A stretch of 64,000 bases of DNA from Nannochloropsis salina CCMP1776 (GCA_004565275.1 SDOX01000018.1:170541-234540), one strand, 5' to 3'; shown: positions 1 to 11,203, numbered from the stretch's first letter. The notes: a model not told the origin generated them from the letters alone. Translations and numbers: made by a program.

Positions 1-1845
1 GCATCCCCCCCCGTGCCAGTCCCGAGGAACGCCCGTGGCCGCTCAGGCGTCCGGAGGCTCCCCACCGCCCCTCTACAGAGACCCGGCCTTTGACTGCGGC
101 CCATGTGAGCCCTCGAGACGGGCCCAGCCCGACCGGCGCCACCCTGGGAGGCACTCGCTGGGCGTTGGGGGGGGGGGATGGGGTCGGGGGGGACCAGAGG
201 CGGCCCTTGCTCAACCGAGGGTGGGAAGGCCCTGGGCGGGGCACGGTTCAGATGCCTTTTGCATACCCGGAGGAGCCCGATTTGGAGCTGGCCGAGAGCG
301 GGCGATTCGTTCCCGGCCCCGGGCCATTGTCGCCCCCGTTGATGTCCCCTCTTTCCGGCCGCAGCCCCCGCGTCCCTTCCTTCCAGCCTCCTCCCGCGCC
401 CCTCCACGCCCCTCCCTCCCTCGGCGCCTCCCCCGCCTCCCGGCCGAGGACTCCCTCTCACCTCGGTCCACACCACTCCCCAACCTTCTCCACCTCCCTG
501 TTCTTCGCATCTTCCCCTCGACCTCCCTCGCCCTCCCTGTTCCTGGCCCCGGGAGCATCCCCGCCCCGACGCCACCACCATCACCCCACCCACCGGCAGG
601 TCACGGGCTCCTCCCAAGCCCTACTCGCCTCCCCGCCCGGGACAGGGCGGGTCACATCCTCCATCCACACTGCGCATTCCTCCCTTGGGCGCACGTTGGG
701 TCGCCTCAGCGGCCCTTGCCCATCAGCGACGCTGCAGGAGAGGGAGAGACGCGCGTCGGAAGATCATCGGTCTCACGGAAGCGAGGGCGGATCGCGATGG
801 GACGAGCAGCTCGTGGGACCACAGGAGCCGGCGGCTCGAGTTCCCAGACCCTCCTTGGGTACTGCCACTAATCATCCGCCCCACCCTCCATCCCTTCCTT
901 CGCCGCGCCCTCCCTCCGTCCCTCCCCCGCCCTCCGCCACGGACGCCTGGATCGAGGCGGCCATGCGTCAGCACCGTCAACGTCTCCACCCCCGCCACCA
1001 CTCGCAGTCCTTCCCCTTCTTCGCCCCCTCCCTCTCTTCCTCCCTCCCGCCATTTGCCTTCGCCTCGTCCCCGCGCCCCCACCACCCGCCACGGTATCCC
1101 TCCCACGGCCCCCGTCACGCGCCTTCTGGGACGCTGGCCGGGCGTAACGGACACGCACGAGCTCCGGGAGGGGGGGAAGAGAGGGAGGCGGGGGAGCGGG
1201 GGCGGTTGGGAACGAGGCCTGGCATCGGGAGGGGAGATATGGAAAGGGCGGGAGGGAGGGAGGGAGGGCCTTTTCGTTACTTTTCGGCGGTTGGTGATGG
1301 GCGTCAGCAAGGCGGGAATGGAGGAGAAGGCGGGGAGGAGAGTGGGGGGAGGGAGGAAGGGAGGAAGGGAGGGAGGGAGGCTGGTCCTCTGGGGAGGCAG
1401 TGGCGTGGCAAAGGGACATGATGGAGTGGTTCTTGACGACACGAACAGAGGTGTCAGGGGAGGAAGGAGGGGAGAGGAGGGCGTTCGAAAGGAGGGGCGT
1501 GGGGCCGTCCCCGACGCGTCCTCCTAATTTTGCAGACAGTGACGGACCCAGGAGCCACTGGGCGTCTCATCCCGTCGACTTTCTCTCCTCTCCTTCTCTC
1601 CCTTCTTCCCCCCCTCCTCCCCTCTCCCACGTCCTGCACGTGCACGGCGAGGGAGGGAGGGAGAGGGAGGGGGAGGACGAGGAGATGGGCGGGCACCCCA
1701 CGCGCCTGAGCCGTCGCCATCCTCAGCTCTCCCTCTTCTCTCCCTCCCCCTCCCCCTCGGTCGTGGTTCCTGCGCCCCGGCAAGAGGGGGCCGTGTCGGC
1801 CGACGTGCAGGGGGCAGGGGCGGGGAGGGATGGCGGGGGGGGGGG
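1..1845. other. Low-complexity region upstream of the RING gene
   Basis: Long open frames exist on both strands here, but nearly all are products of CCT/GGA repeats and read as Pro/Ser/Arg or Gly/Glu/Arg runs. One short stretch near 251-345 on the + strand reads like ordinary protein (it begins MPFAYPEEPDLELAESGRF) and could be an early exon of the RING gene or the tail of another gene. A plausible 3' splice site (ttttgcag) ends at 1536. I could not build a supported gene model. Confidence 0.4.
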
Positions 1846-2307
1846 CTGGGTAGCTGGGAGCGGGAGGGAAACGAGGAGGAGAGGGAGGACACGCTCTGGC
1901 TGGCGAGCGCCTTCGTGGACCTGGACGTGGACGCCATGGGCTACGAAGAGCTCTTGCTCTTGGGGGAGCTCATCGGGCCGGCCAAGAAGGCGGGACTCAG
2001 CCCGTCCCAAGTGGAGGCTTTGCCAGCGCACCCCTTCCTCCCTCGGTCCCTCTCCCGGCACCTGTCCACCTCCCCCGGGAAAAGCTGCTGCGGCGGGGAG
2101 GAAGGAGGGGAGCGGGGTCTGATGTGCGTGGTGTGTCTCTGTGAGGTGGAGGAGGCAGAAACTGTCCGCACGTTGCCACGCTGCGGGCATCGATTCCACG
2201 GCCCGGGCTGTGTGGACGTGTGGCTGGAGTCGCACAATTCGTGCCCGGTCTGCAAGGCGGTGGTGGTGGTGGGCGGGAGGGAGGAGGGGAAGACCGCGGA
2301 GGTGTAG
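1846..2307 (+). CDS. RING-H2 E3 ubiquitin ligase, BIG BROTHER-like (3' exon; 5' end unresolved)
   Basis: This is the last exon of a probable E3 ubiquitin ligase. The C-terminal RING-H2 domain shows the full ligand set: CVVC, then CGH and FHGPGC, then CPVC, in order C-x2-C, C-x-H, H-x2-C, C-x2-C. Before it lies the segment YEELLLLGELIG followed by KKAGLSPSQVEALP, which matches the linker known from plant BIG BROTHER-type ligases, where a 'YEELLALGE-IG' motif precedes the RING. That pairing is why I prefer this subfamily over a generic ATL RING. The frame stays open upstream into G-rich sequence and the first visible ATG (1936) falls inside the conserved segment, so earlier exons must exist. 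The stop is at 2305-2307. Substrates cannot be inferred. Confidence 0.75.
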   Translation: MGSWEREGNEEEREDTLWLASAFVDLDVDAMGYEELLLLGELIGPAKKAGLSPSQVEALPAHPFLPRSLSRHLSTSPGKSCCGGEEGGERGLMCVVCLCEVEEAETVRTLPRCGHRFHGPGCVDVWLESHNSCPVCKAVVVVGGREEGKTAEV

Positions 2308-2784
2308 GTGTTGGGGGGAAATGAGGGAGGGAGGGAAGGAGGGAGGGTGTCGATAGAGGACGGGATACGAAGGAATCCTCGTAGATAGGAAGCAATCGAT
2401 AGACAGATGCATTTGCGACAGTCACGGTAGATTCAATGCAGCCGGGGGGGTTTAATACCCCCCACACTAGTAGTTGACACACAGACAGTAGAAGCACGAT
2501 TAGAGATGGCAGCAGCGGCCAAAAGAGGGGGTGGGCTTAGGGGTAGGGTGCCTCTCGGCGTGTCTAAAAGCAAGCGAGGGCATCGACTGAGGGGAGATTC
2601 GAGGGGTCGAAAATCCCGCCCGTCCTACATATGAAAGACTGCAAGGCAAGGGGAAAGGAAAAATGCTTAGGGTGGTCCGTCGTGCTGACCATCACGGACA
2701 GGCAAACGGCCCCGACAAAGAACAAAATTGCACGTGTGGCACGAGGCGTGTCGGAGTTTCCTCGCCTTGTCCTCGGAATACTCC
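2308..2784. other. Convergent 3' intergenic region
   Basis: This lies between the stop of the RING gene (+) and the stop of the 539-aa protein (-). It contains a GGGA repeat near 2320-2347 but no convincing coding sequence. It probably holds both 3' UTRs. Confidence 0.5.
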
Positions 2785-4404
2785 TCATAGCGTGGTCACC
2801 TCGGACACAGTGTCCCTATCCTCCTCCCCACAACTCCTCTCCTCCGTCGCCAGGGTCTCGATGCTTTCCCTGGCCGTGAGTGCCTCCAGTTTGTTTTGCA
2901 CGAGGCTCATCAGAAGCGTGGAGTATCGCTCCAAGGTTGCTTGCAGTAGAGGGTCGAGTCCCTCAGCGTGCAACGTTTTCTCAGCCGCCCCCGTGTTCGA
3001 CACAGCCACCGAATCCGCATATTCTACACCGGCTACCGATGCTACGTCATTCTCTGCCCCTGGCCATCTTGCCATCCCTAAAGCATCGACGTCCGCCGGG
3101 GCCGGTCGTCCCGGTCCACACGCCCGAATCTCGGATGCATCCTCCTCGGTCTCTTTACCACCCTTCCTTTCGCCGCCGCGCGTCGGCGCCCGATCTTTAC
3201 CAGATGCTTCCTCAGTCGTCGGAGAAGGGAGGTGTTCACCAGATGCTTCCTCAGACGTCGGAGGTGGGAGGTCAAGGCCTGTGGGGGTACTGCAGTCGCT
3301 TCGCAGGGACGAGGCAGGCGAGGCAGGTGGAGGCTCAAACAACCCCTGGGGGTCGGAAACCAGGGTGGTCCCGTTCTCGTCCACCCCTGAGGCCTTTTCC
3401 ATCATCGTTAATGGCCCAGAAGATGGTGGAGAAAAAAACGAGGAGAGAAGTGTGCCGCCCGGCACCGTTGGCGCCGCCAGTCGTCCCTTTGCCTCTCGCG
3501 CCACGGCTCCTTCCTGCCCCCCGACCACTGTCATGGCCGCTGACGCAAGATGTCCGAAACCCTCACGGTACATGGCCGTCAATGTCTGCAACGCTCCTTC
3601 TGAAGCGTCAAGAACCTCTCCGACTGCCCACCCTGTCTCCTCCTCCTCTTTGCGCCCCCCCCCCAAGGCTCCGTCCTCCACATCCCGACCTACCTCTCCA
3701 TCCCTCTTCTGTGCCCTGTCTCTGGACACAGCCACCAGTTCACCGTAGAGGATCAGGGCGTGTCGAGCCGCGCTATCCAAGTGGGTAATGACGTCGTGAT
3801 ACTCCTGCAGGGGGCGAGGCAATGCCACACACCGGGGAGGAAACAAAGACGACGACACGGGAATCGAGGCCGCGTCCAACAAAGGTATCGTCAATGGTGA
3901 CAGAACGCGGTTGGACGGTGTAGGGAGGGCGACAGGCATCGCATTCGTCTTCGTCGGCATGTCCTGGTGCGAAGAAGCCAGGAGAAAAATGTCAGGTGCA
4001 CCCTCATTGTCGTCCTCCGACTCACAATATGGTATAAAATGGCTTATGGAAGAGCGTAGTTGAGGGACGAGAGAGAGATGGACAGAAGCAGTGGTGGTGA
4101 TGATACCAGGGTTTGTAAGTACAGCCGGAAGGTTTGTCACATGGTGCACATTATTTGTAGTCCCCTTGCGCGTAGTTTGGTGATACATCTCACCTTCACT
4201 ACGTTCTTTATCATCAAGAATATCCTGAACGCCAATTTTGATATCTTCAAAATTGCTACGATCTGTGATAGTCTTCCTTGCCTTTCTTGTCCTCCGTTTC
4301 TCAAAGATCCACTGGAGGTGGCTTCGCATAACCTGTACAGCCTCGACTGCCGCATCTCCCCGCTGTTGACGGCTAGGGACGAAGGTTGTAAACGATATCG
4401 ACAT
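2785..4404 (-). CDS. Hypothetical protein, 539 aa, disordered middle
   Basis: This is a single long open frame starting at ATG 4404. I do not recognise the family. The N-terminal 75 residues are basic and could be helical (a KRRTRKARK cluster). Around residues 205-225 there is an ordinary helical segment. The middle is rich in Glu, Ser, Pro and Gly and contains a duplicated unit of the form P-(S/P)-T-x-EEASG. The last 60 residues look amphipathic, with a Leu/Glu-rich stretch reading LLQATLERYSTLLMSLVQNK. Frame length and the non-repetitive ends argue that it is a real gene. The opposite strand is also open over part of it, as expected in GC-rich DNA. No signal peptide or membrane segment is visible. 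Additional 5' exons are possible. Confidence 0.6.
   Translation of the reverse strand: MSISFTTFVPSRQQRGDAAVEAVQVMRSHLQWIFEKRRTRKARKTITDRSNFEDIKIGVQDILDDKERSEGEMYHQTTRKGTTNNVHHVTNLPAVLTNPGIITTTASVHLSLVPQLRSSISHFIPYCESEDDNEGAPDIFLLASSHQDMPTKTNAMPVALPTPSNRVLSPLTIPLLDAASIPVSSSLFPPRCVALPRPLQEYHDVITHLDSAARHALILYGELVAVSRDRAQKRDGEVGRDVEDGALGGGRKEEEETGWAVGEVLDASEGALQTLTAMYREGFGHLASAAMTVVGGQEGAVAREAKGRLAAPTVPGGTLLSSFFSPPSSGPLTMMEKASGVDENGTTLVSDPQGLFEPPPASPASSLRSDCSTPTGLDLPPPTSEEASGEHLPSPTTEEASGKDRAPTRGGERKGGKETEEDASEIRACGPGRPAPADVDALGMARWPGAENDVASVAGVEYADSVAVSNTGAAEKTLHAEGLDPLLQATLERYSTLLMSLVQNKLEALTARESIETLATEERSCGEEDRDTVSEVTTL
3199..3276 (-). repeat. 39-bp direct duplication inside the hypothetical gene
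   Basis: Two tandem copies with a 39-bp period (starting at 3199 and 3238) share the core accagatgcttcctcag. Thirteen codons per unit keep the frame and produce the repeated EEASG segment. A recent in-frame slippage duplication is the simplest reading. Confidence 0.75.
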
Positions 4405-4951
4405 AAAGAACTCACACGCAACTTAGTGAAAGTACTACACCGGTAGGTTTTCGTGACCCCCGCGATATTTAGGAAGGGATCGACCACGGCGATGACAGGA
4501 AGAAGGTTCCGGCTCCCCCAAGCGAAGTGGATGAAGCACCTGCGTTTCGCAAAGAGGATGTGCACAAAGAGACATGTTCGTAGGGGTAAAAGTCAATTTG
4601 GTTCCAATAGAGAGGATTTGAGGAAGAAAACGTGGAAAATAAAAAGCAAAAATACGTGCCAAAAATTTTGGCCCATGCGCGGAAGAATTTGCGGCAATCT
4701 CTAGTGAAATTTTTACGGAGCCAACATATGCCTCATTTCAAACAATTCATTGAAGTTTTGTAATTTTTTTCGTCTTTTTGCACAGTTGGTTCGAGCTCTA
4801 TTGTTGCAGCACTTCCTGCAACAATATTTCGCTGCGCAATTTCATTTACAGGCCCCTAGGTCTTTCCTTTTCCCCCTCAGCTTTACCTCCCCACCCCGAG
4901 CCCTTTCCTGCAGTTCTTCCTTTCTAAACTGTAATTGGATCTTCAAAATCT
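4405..4951. other. Intergenic region between two minus-strand genes
   Basis: This contains the upstream region of the 539-aa gene and the 3' flank of Hikeshi. Small open frames on both strands show no recognisable protein. Base composition is more AT-rich than in the neighbouring genes, as usual for spacers in this window. Confidence 0.4.
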
Positions 4952-6133
4952 TTAATTCCCTGTCTTAAACATAAAGGATGCGTCCAGTCGATACTTTCTA
5001 TCAAACCTCTCAAGCCACATATCCATGGCATTTGCGGGCAGAAGCACTGCCTCTCGCCCTCCTTGCTGCGTTTGCTGCGCAAAGGAGCATACAAACGACC
5101 ATAGATCCTGGGCAATTTTATGAGCAAAGAGCCGCCGTTCATCCACGCCAGATTTCTGCAGGTCCAGATTTGTGATCGTGTCGAGACTGGATGTGGGCGG
5201 GGTAGTCGTCAGGGAAACAGAGAAGTTGAAGGGAGGCTGAGGAGCGGATCGATGCAACACGTTTTTATTTCATGAAAATGAAGTGGACAAGATGATATGC
5301 TCGCAGCGAGAGAGGAACAAAAAAATCTATCCTGTTTCAGTCTTAATAAAGAGAAGGAGATGGATGAGACAAGCTACGCGCAGCTGACCTTTCCAGGGAG
5401 ACCCCAAGTTGAATGGCTGGCATCTGGGCGATTCCTTCAATCGTGGACCAGCCGGTACGGAAAACACCGCTGTAAAAATGAGGGAAAAAGCGTCAGCTCA
5501 ATGGTATTTGGAGTAAAGCACTTCACTCTGCGGGACCGCATTGCCTGTCGTCCCCTCACAGTACCCAACCACCGTACACTTCATAGCTCGAATAGCCATC
5601 AAAAGATCTCTTTCCACTCAACACATTGCACGATTGACACTCGTATACGTCGCTGATAGTTTCTGACTTTGCTCATACCTGGGCTTGTCCAGTGTTAGAG
5701 CTCCCAGGACGGTCCATTCGGCAAAGGGGGGAAGGGAATAGTAGAGGGCCGTCCCGGTGCCGGGGGGTAGCACGATGTTGGGGAGGAGAAAGAAAGTCAG
5801 GTCCGTTACTTGCGCGGGAGAGGCAATTTCACAAACGAACTTGGTCTCATTGATTGGTCTGAGGTGGATATAAGAAGAAGGGGACAAGAATTGATAGTCC
5901 GAGAGAGGAAATAAGTAGCATCCCCTGACTCCAGGAATGGCGCGATGCCTGATGGTTTTCAGGCCCCTCTAAATTCCAGGTATGCGCTCATATCTAAATG
6001 AGCACTCATGCTTAGAATTGATTTCTGATCGATTGCTCTACCCAAGGGTGGTGGAGGAGAAGGACATGCCATGAACGTACCGCCAATCTACCATCACCGG
6101 CCGACCCGGGCACACGACCCCAAAAGACGCCAT
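4952..6133 (-). CDS. Hikeshi (OPI10 homologue), Hsp70 nuclear import carrier
   Basis: Four exons give a 182-aa protein, close to the 197 aa of the human one: 6133-6081, 5858-5679, 5469-5389 and 5186-4952. All junctions are GT-AG and phases agree. The start MASFGVVCPGRPV mirrors the family start MFGCLVAGR. Exon 2 carries TKFVCEI and the proline loop LPPGTGTALYYSLPP, matching the F97-containing loop region of Hikeshi. Exon 3 reads FRTGWSTIEGIAQM. Exon 4 has the C-terminal helix and the closing motif LPANAMDMWLERFDRKY. In animals Hikeshi carries Hsp70 through nuclear pores during heat stress; the same role is inferred here. The gene is head to head with the PP1 inhibitor gene across 587 bp. Confidence 0.92.
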
Positions 6134-6720
6134 GAGATATTGCTTCTACAGACAAATGATCTTCAAGGAATCTATAAGATTCAGTAATCTTAGCTGTTTT
6201 TAGGGGGTTGTATGAGTATAGTGTTGTCTTTTTGGGGAGTATTTATGGCTTCCGCGTGCGATTTTCGACATGGGAGGAGGTTGGCGCGGACAAAGAAGAC
6301 AACCTAAAGCTAAGAAGATTGCATGACGAAGCAACACGCATAGCCCGCCAAACAAACTGAGCGTTGTACACAACATCACATAGCCTACGTGTTAATGGTT
6401 CATCGCAATGTGACATGTCGTCCGCTTCAGACGTTTTGTAGGGGTGGGAGGTAATCGACTTGGCGAGCACAAAGAGATGCAACGCACTACTCCTCATTAC
6501 GAGCAAGTCTCCTCACGTCATGTGTAGCGTTCCAGAGGTACGCGCAACGGATCAATCTGTCTTGTTGGTGACCATGCGCCAAAGTAGAAGTTATAGCTCC
6601 TGCCTGTCTTTTGGTAATCATGTGCGAAAGTAAAACTAATTGCTGCTGCCCGTATTTATCGAAGGCATCGGAGACAAGGTTGCCGCGCATTGGGACAATC
6701 TCTCGCAGCTGCTTTTGGAC
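6134..6720. promoter_or_regulatory. Divergent intergenic region, Hikeshi / PP1 inhibitor-3
   Basis: A 587-bp head-to-head spacer that must contain both promoters. It is relatively AT-rich. No TATA box or other element stands out by eye. Short minus-strand open frames here have no family resemblance. Confidence 0.5.
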
Positions 6721-7185
6721 ATGGAGGCCAAGGACAGCACTCGTGCAAGGAGTTCCACCGACGGGGACGGCAGCGGTGGTAATAGTGGCACACACTCACA
6801 GGCAAAGCCTATTTCAAGCGGATCTCGAACCGTTGTGGAGGAAAAGGCAGCTGCTAAGGAGGGAAGGGAGGATCGAGTTCTTCGTTTACAATTGGATCCT
6901 CGTCCCCACGTAAAATGGGATCAAGACGTTGTAGACAATGAGCACATGAACAAGAAAAGTTCAAAAAGGTGTTGCATATTCCACAAGAAACGTGCCTTTG
7001 GGGAGAGTTCGAGTGAGAGTGAGAGCGAGGATGAGGGAGAGCAAGGGTCAGACGAGGAGGAAGGAGGTGGAAACAACGGTGGGGGCAAAGGCAAAGGTGG
7101 GAGGGGGAAAAGGAAGGATAGGCATATGCACGTTGCTCAGCCGAAACACCCGCCCATAAAACCACATGAGACGTACCACGCGTGA
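6721..7185 (+). CDS. Protein phosphatase 1 inhibitor-3 (PPP1R11/YPI1 family)
   Basis: A single-exon gene of 154 aa. The conserved core is intact: [16 protein letters not shown], then [20 protein letters not shown], then RAFGESS. It matches the family signature of an RVxF-like docking site (HVKW), the invariant VDNEHM-KSSK-CCI block and the RAFGESS block. Family members are small, unstructured nuclear inhibitors or chaperones of PP1; the CC pair is part of the PP1-contacting segment. The C-terminus is an acidic Ser/Glu run followed by a Gly/Lys tail, also typical. ATG 6721 is chosen because it is the first in-frame Met; the frame is open upstream without a further ATG. Upstream exons cannot be excluded. 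Confidence 0.93.
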   Translation: MEAKDSTRARSSTDGDGSGGNSGTHSQAKPISSGSRTVVEEKAAAKEGREDRVLRLQLDPRPHVKWDQDVVDNEHMNKKSSKRCCIFHKKRAFGESSSESESEDEGEQGSDEEEGGGNNGGGKGKGGRGKRKDRHMHVAQPKHPPIKPHETYHA

Positions 7186-7716
7186 GGCGAGGGGAAGGTG
7201 GGAGGTGGTCGTAAGGGACGAGGAGAACCGGATGTATGGATGAGGAGCATGCAAGGTACCATTGCAAAGGCAGAATTGGACACGTGGAGAGAGGGCCCTC
7301 TGATATTTTTGAAGTAGAGTATTGCCCTGAAAGCGGGCTCGTCGGACGTTAACTGCCTTCACTGAGGGTCTGCGAGTGCCCTGTAGGGCCTCAGAGTTTG
7401 TAGAATACGAAGAAAGTGTAAAAAGAATAGCAAAGCCAAGGACTGTCCTGGGCAAGCACTGGCTGTCATGCAGGAAGCGATGAATGGTCGACAGGCGCTA
7501 GGAGTCAAGCTTCCATTCTCGTCCCCCTGGAAGTCTCTCATTTTTGGTTCTTTCCCTCTTCCTACCACTGCTCCTTAAAAAAGTGCCGTCACCCTCCTGG
7601 TCCCTCAACGCATCGCCAGTCAATTATCATATCAGTATGTACATCGCGCATCGCCCCCAGCGTCAAGGCTCGGCCTCAACGTAGAAGGGGAAGAACACCT
7701 CCCTCCGCCCCCCTCT
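7186..7716. other. Convergent 3' region
   Basis: This lies between the stops of the PP1 inhibitor gene and the thaumatin-like gene. I see no convincing coding sequence. Confidence 0.4.
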
Positions 7717-9361
7717 TTACGCGGCGCAGAACGTCAGGATGTAGGACGGCCCCGGCTGGCCCTCCTTCCCGCAGCAGACGAAGGTGGAGGAGATGTCGTT
7801 GTATTGCCTGGGAGGAAGAGAGGGAAGAGGAAGAAGGGAGCGAGGGAGGGAGAGAGGAGGGGAGGAAGAGAGGGAGAGAGGAAGGCCCTGTCAGCTGTGC
7901 CCTCGGCAGGTGCTCATTTGGAGGTCCCTGAGAGGGACCCTATAAAAGGCGCCCATTGCACCCCTCCGTCCTTCTTGGTTCACCGTATGCGGACACAACG
8001 AGGATAAGCCCGACTAAAATACCCTCCTCTCCTCCCTCCCTCCCCCTCCCTCACCCAACCACCCCTGGTCCAGCGCTTTACAGAGCGAGCGACATCCCAC
8101 CACGGAGGCGCGGCAGTCGTCCTCCAGGGGGGTCAGGAAACAAGGGGAGGTGACGCGGTTCTTCCCTGCCCAACCCTCCTCGGGCAAAGTGGTGCCGGGG
8201 ATGCTGTCTGAAGAGAGGGGACGGACATGGGGAAGGGGAACGGGGGCGGGCTAAGAGGGAGGAAGGGAGGGCCCGAGGGAGGGAGGGAGGGAGGGCAAGG
8301 TGCGCCGACCGTTGTAGACCCGCAACTCGTAAGGACAGGCGTCAAAATCGAAGGCCTCGACGCTGGGCCCTTGGCACGAGAAAGGGGGCCTGACTTGGCC
8401 GACGTGAAAGCCCCCCGAGGGCTGCGCTGTGAGGGGGAGGTTGTAGCCGTCCACCAGGGAGGCGTCGAAGAAGTCCGGGCCCTGCGGAGGAAAGGGTGTA
8501 AGAGGAAGTGGGAGCCTGAGTGGGGAGGCTGGGGCGGTCTTGTCGGGCGGGCGAGAGGGGTCGAGGAAGCGCGCGGGGAGAGGCTGGCCTCAGGAACCTT
8601 CCCTTCCTCCCTCCTCCCATCCCCCGTCCTCCCTCCCTTCCTCCTCCCTCCCTCACCATTCCAGCCACTGGCTTGGGCGTGCAGTGGTCTTGCAAGGTGG
8701 CTTCCCACAGGGTACAAGGCGTCTCGCCGGCAGTGGTACAGCCTCCGTGAGCGTCCACGCGGCAGGAGCCCGTCAAACAGTTGAAGTCGGCGTCGCAGTG
8801 GGTGCGCCCCCAGACACGAAGGGAGGCTAGTGAGGAGACCACGGTCAGCGTCTTGCACTCGCCGGCTTCCCACAACCAGGAGTTGCCCGGGGGAACGGCC
8901 GCACCGGCAGGGATCACGCCGAGCCACAGGGACTCGTTGCAATTGTTCTTTATTTGCAAGAAGCGGTGTCCGGGGGGAGAGGCGGCGAGGGGCGGGCATC
9001 CGGAGGCTTGAAATCGAGCGTGCGGGCGTGTGGGGCTCCCAACGACGGCAGTGCCCACCGTCGGGATCGAAGCAGGGTCGACCGGGTCCTTAGGTCGGAG
9101 GGAGGGGGGTTGAGGCGGGCCATCGGGGGGGAAGGAGGAGGAGCCCGCCTGCCCGGCGGCGTGTGGCCATGCGGTCAAAATGATGAAGAGGCCGAAAATG
9201 ACAGAAATTACAGTAATACCAAATGCCAGAATACTTCGACCATGCGTTGACGTGAGGCTTTCCTCGAAAACGTATTCCTCCTCCCCGGGAGGAGTGCTGT
9301 TGGTGAGGGTCGGATGCGTCCGGGCGGCGTTTAGAGGCGTCGTCTCCCTGGCCGAAACCAT
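7717..9361 (-). CDS. Membrane-anchored thaumatin-like protein
   Basis: The N-terminus has no cleavable-looking signal. Instead a hydrophobic segment at about residues 38-58 (ILAFGITVISVIFGLFIILT) would act as a signal anchor, with the rest outside. After a Pro-rich linker comes a thaumatin/PR-5 fold: FLQIKNNCNESLW, then RVWGRTHCD, GSCRVDAHGGC, and in exon 2 DFFDASLVDGYNLPL, the family hallmark. Exon 3 holds CFLTPLEDDCRASVVGC and the last exon NDISSTFVC ending in YILTFCAA. Supported exons are 9361-8657, 8481-8310, 8207 to about 8055, and 7807-7717, all phase-compatible; a small exon between 8055 and 7807 is uncertain. An upstream in-frame ATG at 9424 would add 21 residues. Function is unknown; plant relatives are defence proteins, some with beta-glucan binding. 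Confidence 0.88.
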
Positions 9362-10252
9362 GATCTCCCGGTTACCATGCAAAGGAAAAACGCCACACGC
9401 CTGCTTGTTCAGGGAAAGATGCATGAGGTAGGTGAGTTTTTCTGTCAAAGAATGAGGCCATCCGGTGCTGTCGTGTTGAAACACGACTAGGAATCAAAGG
9501 CGAGGAACAATCATTGATGATCGCCCTGTAGCCGCTGTTTCTTGCGATAGAATCGACCGATTCGTCCATCCCCATTCCCTTCGTACGAAATAGCACGGGG
9601 CTGTCCTCGCATCTTCGCAGTCATCCTGGACATTATCAGAGCAGGCGAGCCTGATGGCATTTTTGGGGCCGCCATAAATGGAGGGTTCACCCCCTGATGC
9701 TTGATACCAGAGCGCTCTGACGAGATGGGTTGAAGCGTCGCCGGAAAGGAGACAGTGGCGCGCGTTGTACCTCGATCACCCAAACAGGAAGTGCATACGG
9801 CGTGCTTGCGCGACAAATGGCTGCGAAAGGAGCGAAAGGGACGGTATAATCTTCGAGTGTGGTACTACCAGCTTTTATCGTTTACTTGATTGGCTCAATG
9901 TCTTTTGCAAGCCCTAAATCTTTAAGAACTGACCTTCGAAGCAATTATGTCTTTCTTCATCGAAGTGGCGTGCATGTGCGGCGATACCTTCGGAAATGTG
10001 ACATGTGTACATGGATGCCCTGTCATCTTGGTACCATTTATTTTCAGGCTTTCGACACCGCACAAACTGAAGTCCCTCATTACCAAGCTTCTATCATTAT
10101 GAGTTCGGGCCCCTCTTACCTCCTCGCCGCACGTGTAACCCATACCATCTGGCTCACGCTACTCGTCCACTCGTTTCAAACCAAGCTCTATCCAGGCTCG
10201 TGCCCGCACTCATCTCTTGCTTACCTCGCTGGTAGAGCTAACCAGGAATGTG
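9362..10252. promoter_or_regulatory. Divergent intergenic region, thaumatin-like / dynactin p25
   Basis: An 891-bp head-to-head spacer. Short open frames on both strands (for example 9511-9816 minus and 9859-10272 plus) have no recognisable content. It presumably contains both promoters and 5' UTRs. Confidence 0.4.
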
Positions 10253-11203
10253 ATGTCCGCCGCGCCCACTAGCACCCTGTCTTCCTCCTCTTCATCATCC
10301 ACTGCCTTCATCCGCACCACAACCAACTTTATAAGCCGTCAAGCCCTGATCGAGGGCCCCCAAAACGTGGAAATGCGGGGCCGGGTACGCTTTCCCCTCC
10401 TGCCTCGGACCTTACCCTTACGTCTCCATTCCTTTTCGTGGCATGTCCTCCATAGTCTTAACGCGCCTTTCATCCCCTTGCACCCACCCACGCATCGCGC
10501 CATTTTCCCCTAGAGCATCGTGGACGATGAGGTCACCATCCGCGGGGACCTCGCTCCCATTCGCGTCGGCCATTTTTGCTACTTCGCGGCCGGCTCTGTG
10601 CTCAGCCCCCCCTCCCTCCACCTCCTGCCCACCACGGAGCGCAAAAAGCCGCCCGAGACCCAAGAGCCTCGTCGGCACCTCCCACAGCAGCAACATCCGC
10701 ATCCTAATTCCCCAGGGGTGAAGGCTTCCCACATCCCCATGTGCATCGGGAGCATGACGAGTGTCGGGAGGGACGCGGTCGTCCAGGCGGCCGCTGTGGG
10801 AGCCTGTGTGGAGGTGGGCGACAATGTCGTTATTTCCGCCCGTTGCATTTTGAAAGACGGTTGCCGGATCGCGCCTAACACGGTCTTGGCGCCTGACACG
10901 GTAGTGCCTCCCTTCGCCTTGGTGGCGGGCCGGCCGGGGCAGATCGTGGGCGAGCTCCCGCCCAGTGTGATGGTGATGAGGAAGGAGGCGGCACAGGGGA
11001 GGTACCGGCGGAAGAGGAGGTGGATACTGGAGGGGGGGGGAGGTAGAGGACAGGTATCATGTAGCGGTGTTCAAGAAGGGGGGGATACCGACAAAGCCGT
11101 CGGAGAGGGGGAGCGGGAGGATGAGGGCAGCCCATCCCCCCATGCACATGAAACCAAACATCAGGAACAAGTTTGTCCCTGCACGTCCAATATATGTAAA
11201 TAA
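10253..11203 (+). CDS. Dynactin subunit 5 (p25), left-handed beta-helix protein
   Basis: Exon 1 is 10253-10384 and exon 2 is 10514-11203 (GT-AG, phase 0), giving 273 aa; animal p25 is about 180 aa. Exon 1 contains NFISRQALIEGPQNVEMRG, like the family segment '[20 protein letters not shown]'. Exon 2 continues DEVTIRGDLAPIRVGHFCYF and later MTSVGRDAVVQAA, GDNVVISARCILKDG and TVVPPFALVAGRPGQIVGELP. These are hexapeptide-type beta-helix turns and the p25 terminal PPF-x(4)-GxPG-x(4)-GELP block. p25 is part of the pointed-end complex of dynactin, the dynein cofactor. A stretch of about 35 Lys/Pro/Gln-rich residues at 10611-10718 has no counterpart and may be an unspliced in-frame intron. The C-terminal tail of about 65 residues is lineage-specific. 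Confidence 0.9.

Noticed and set aside
90-1421. 443-codon open frame at the left edge
   Set aside because: Overlapping long frames in several phases and the Pro/Ser/Arg or Gly/Arg composition show that it is mostly repeat-driven; only a short piece near 251-345 looks protein-like.
9511-9816. 101-codon minus-strand open frame upstream of the thaumatin-like gene
   Set aside because: No recognisable motif and no splice connection in phase to the thaumatin-like exons; more likely promoter or 5' UTR sequence.
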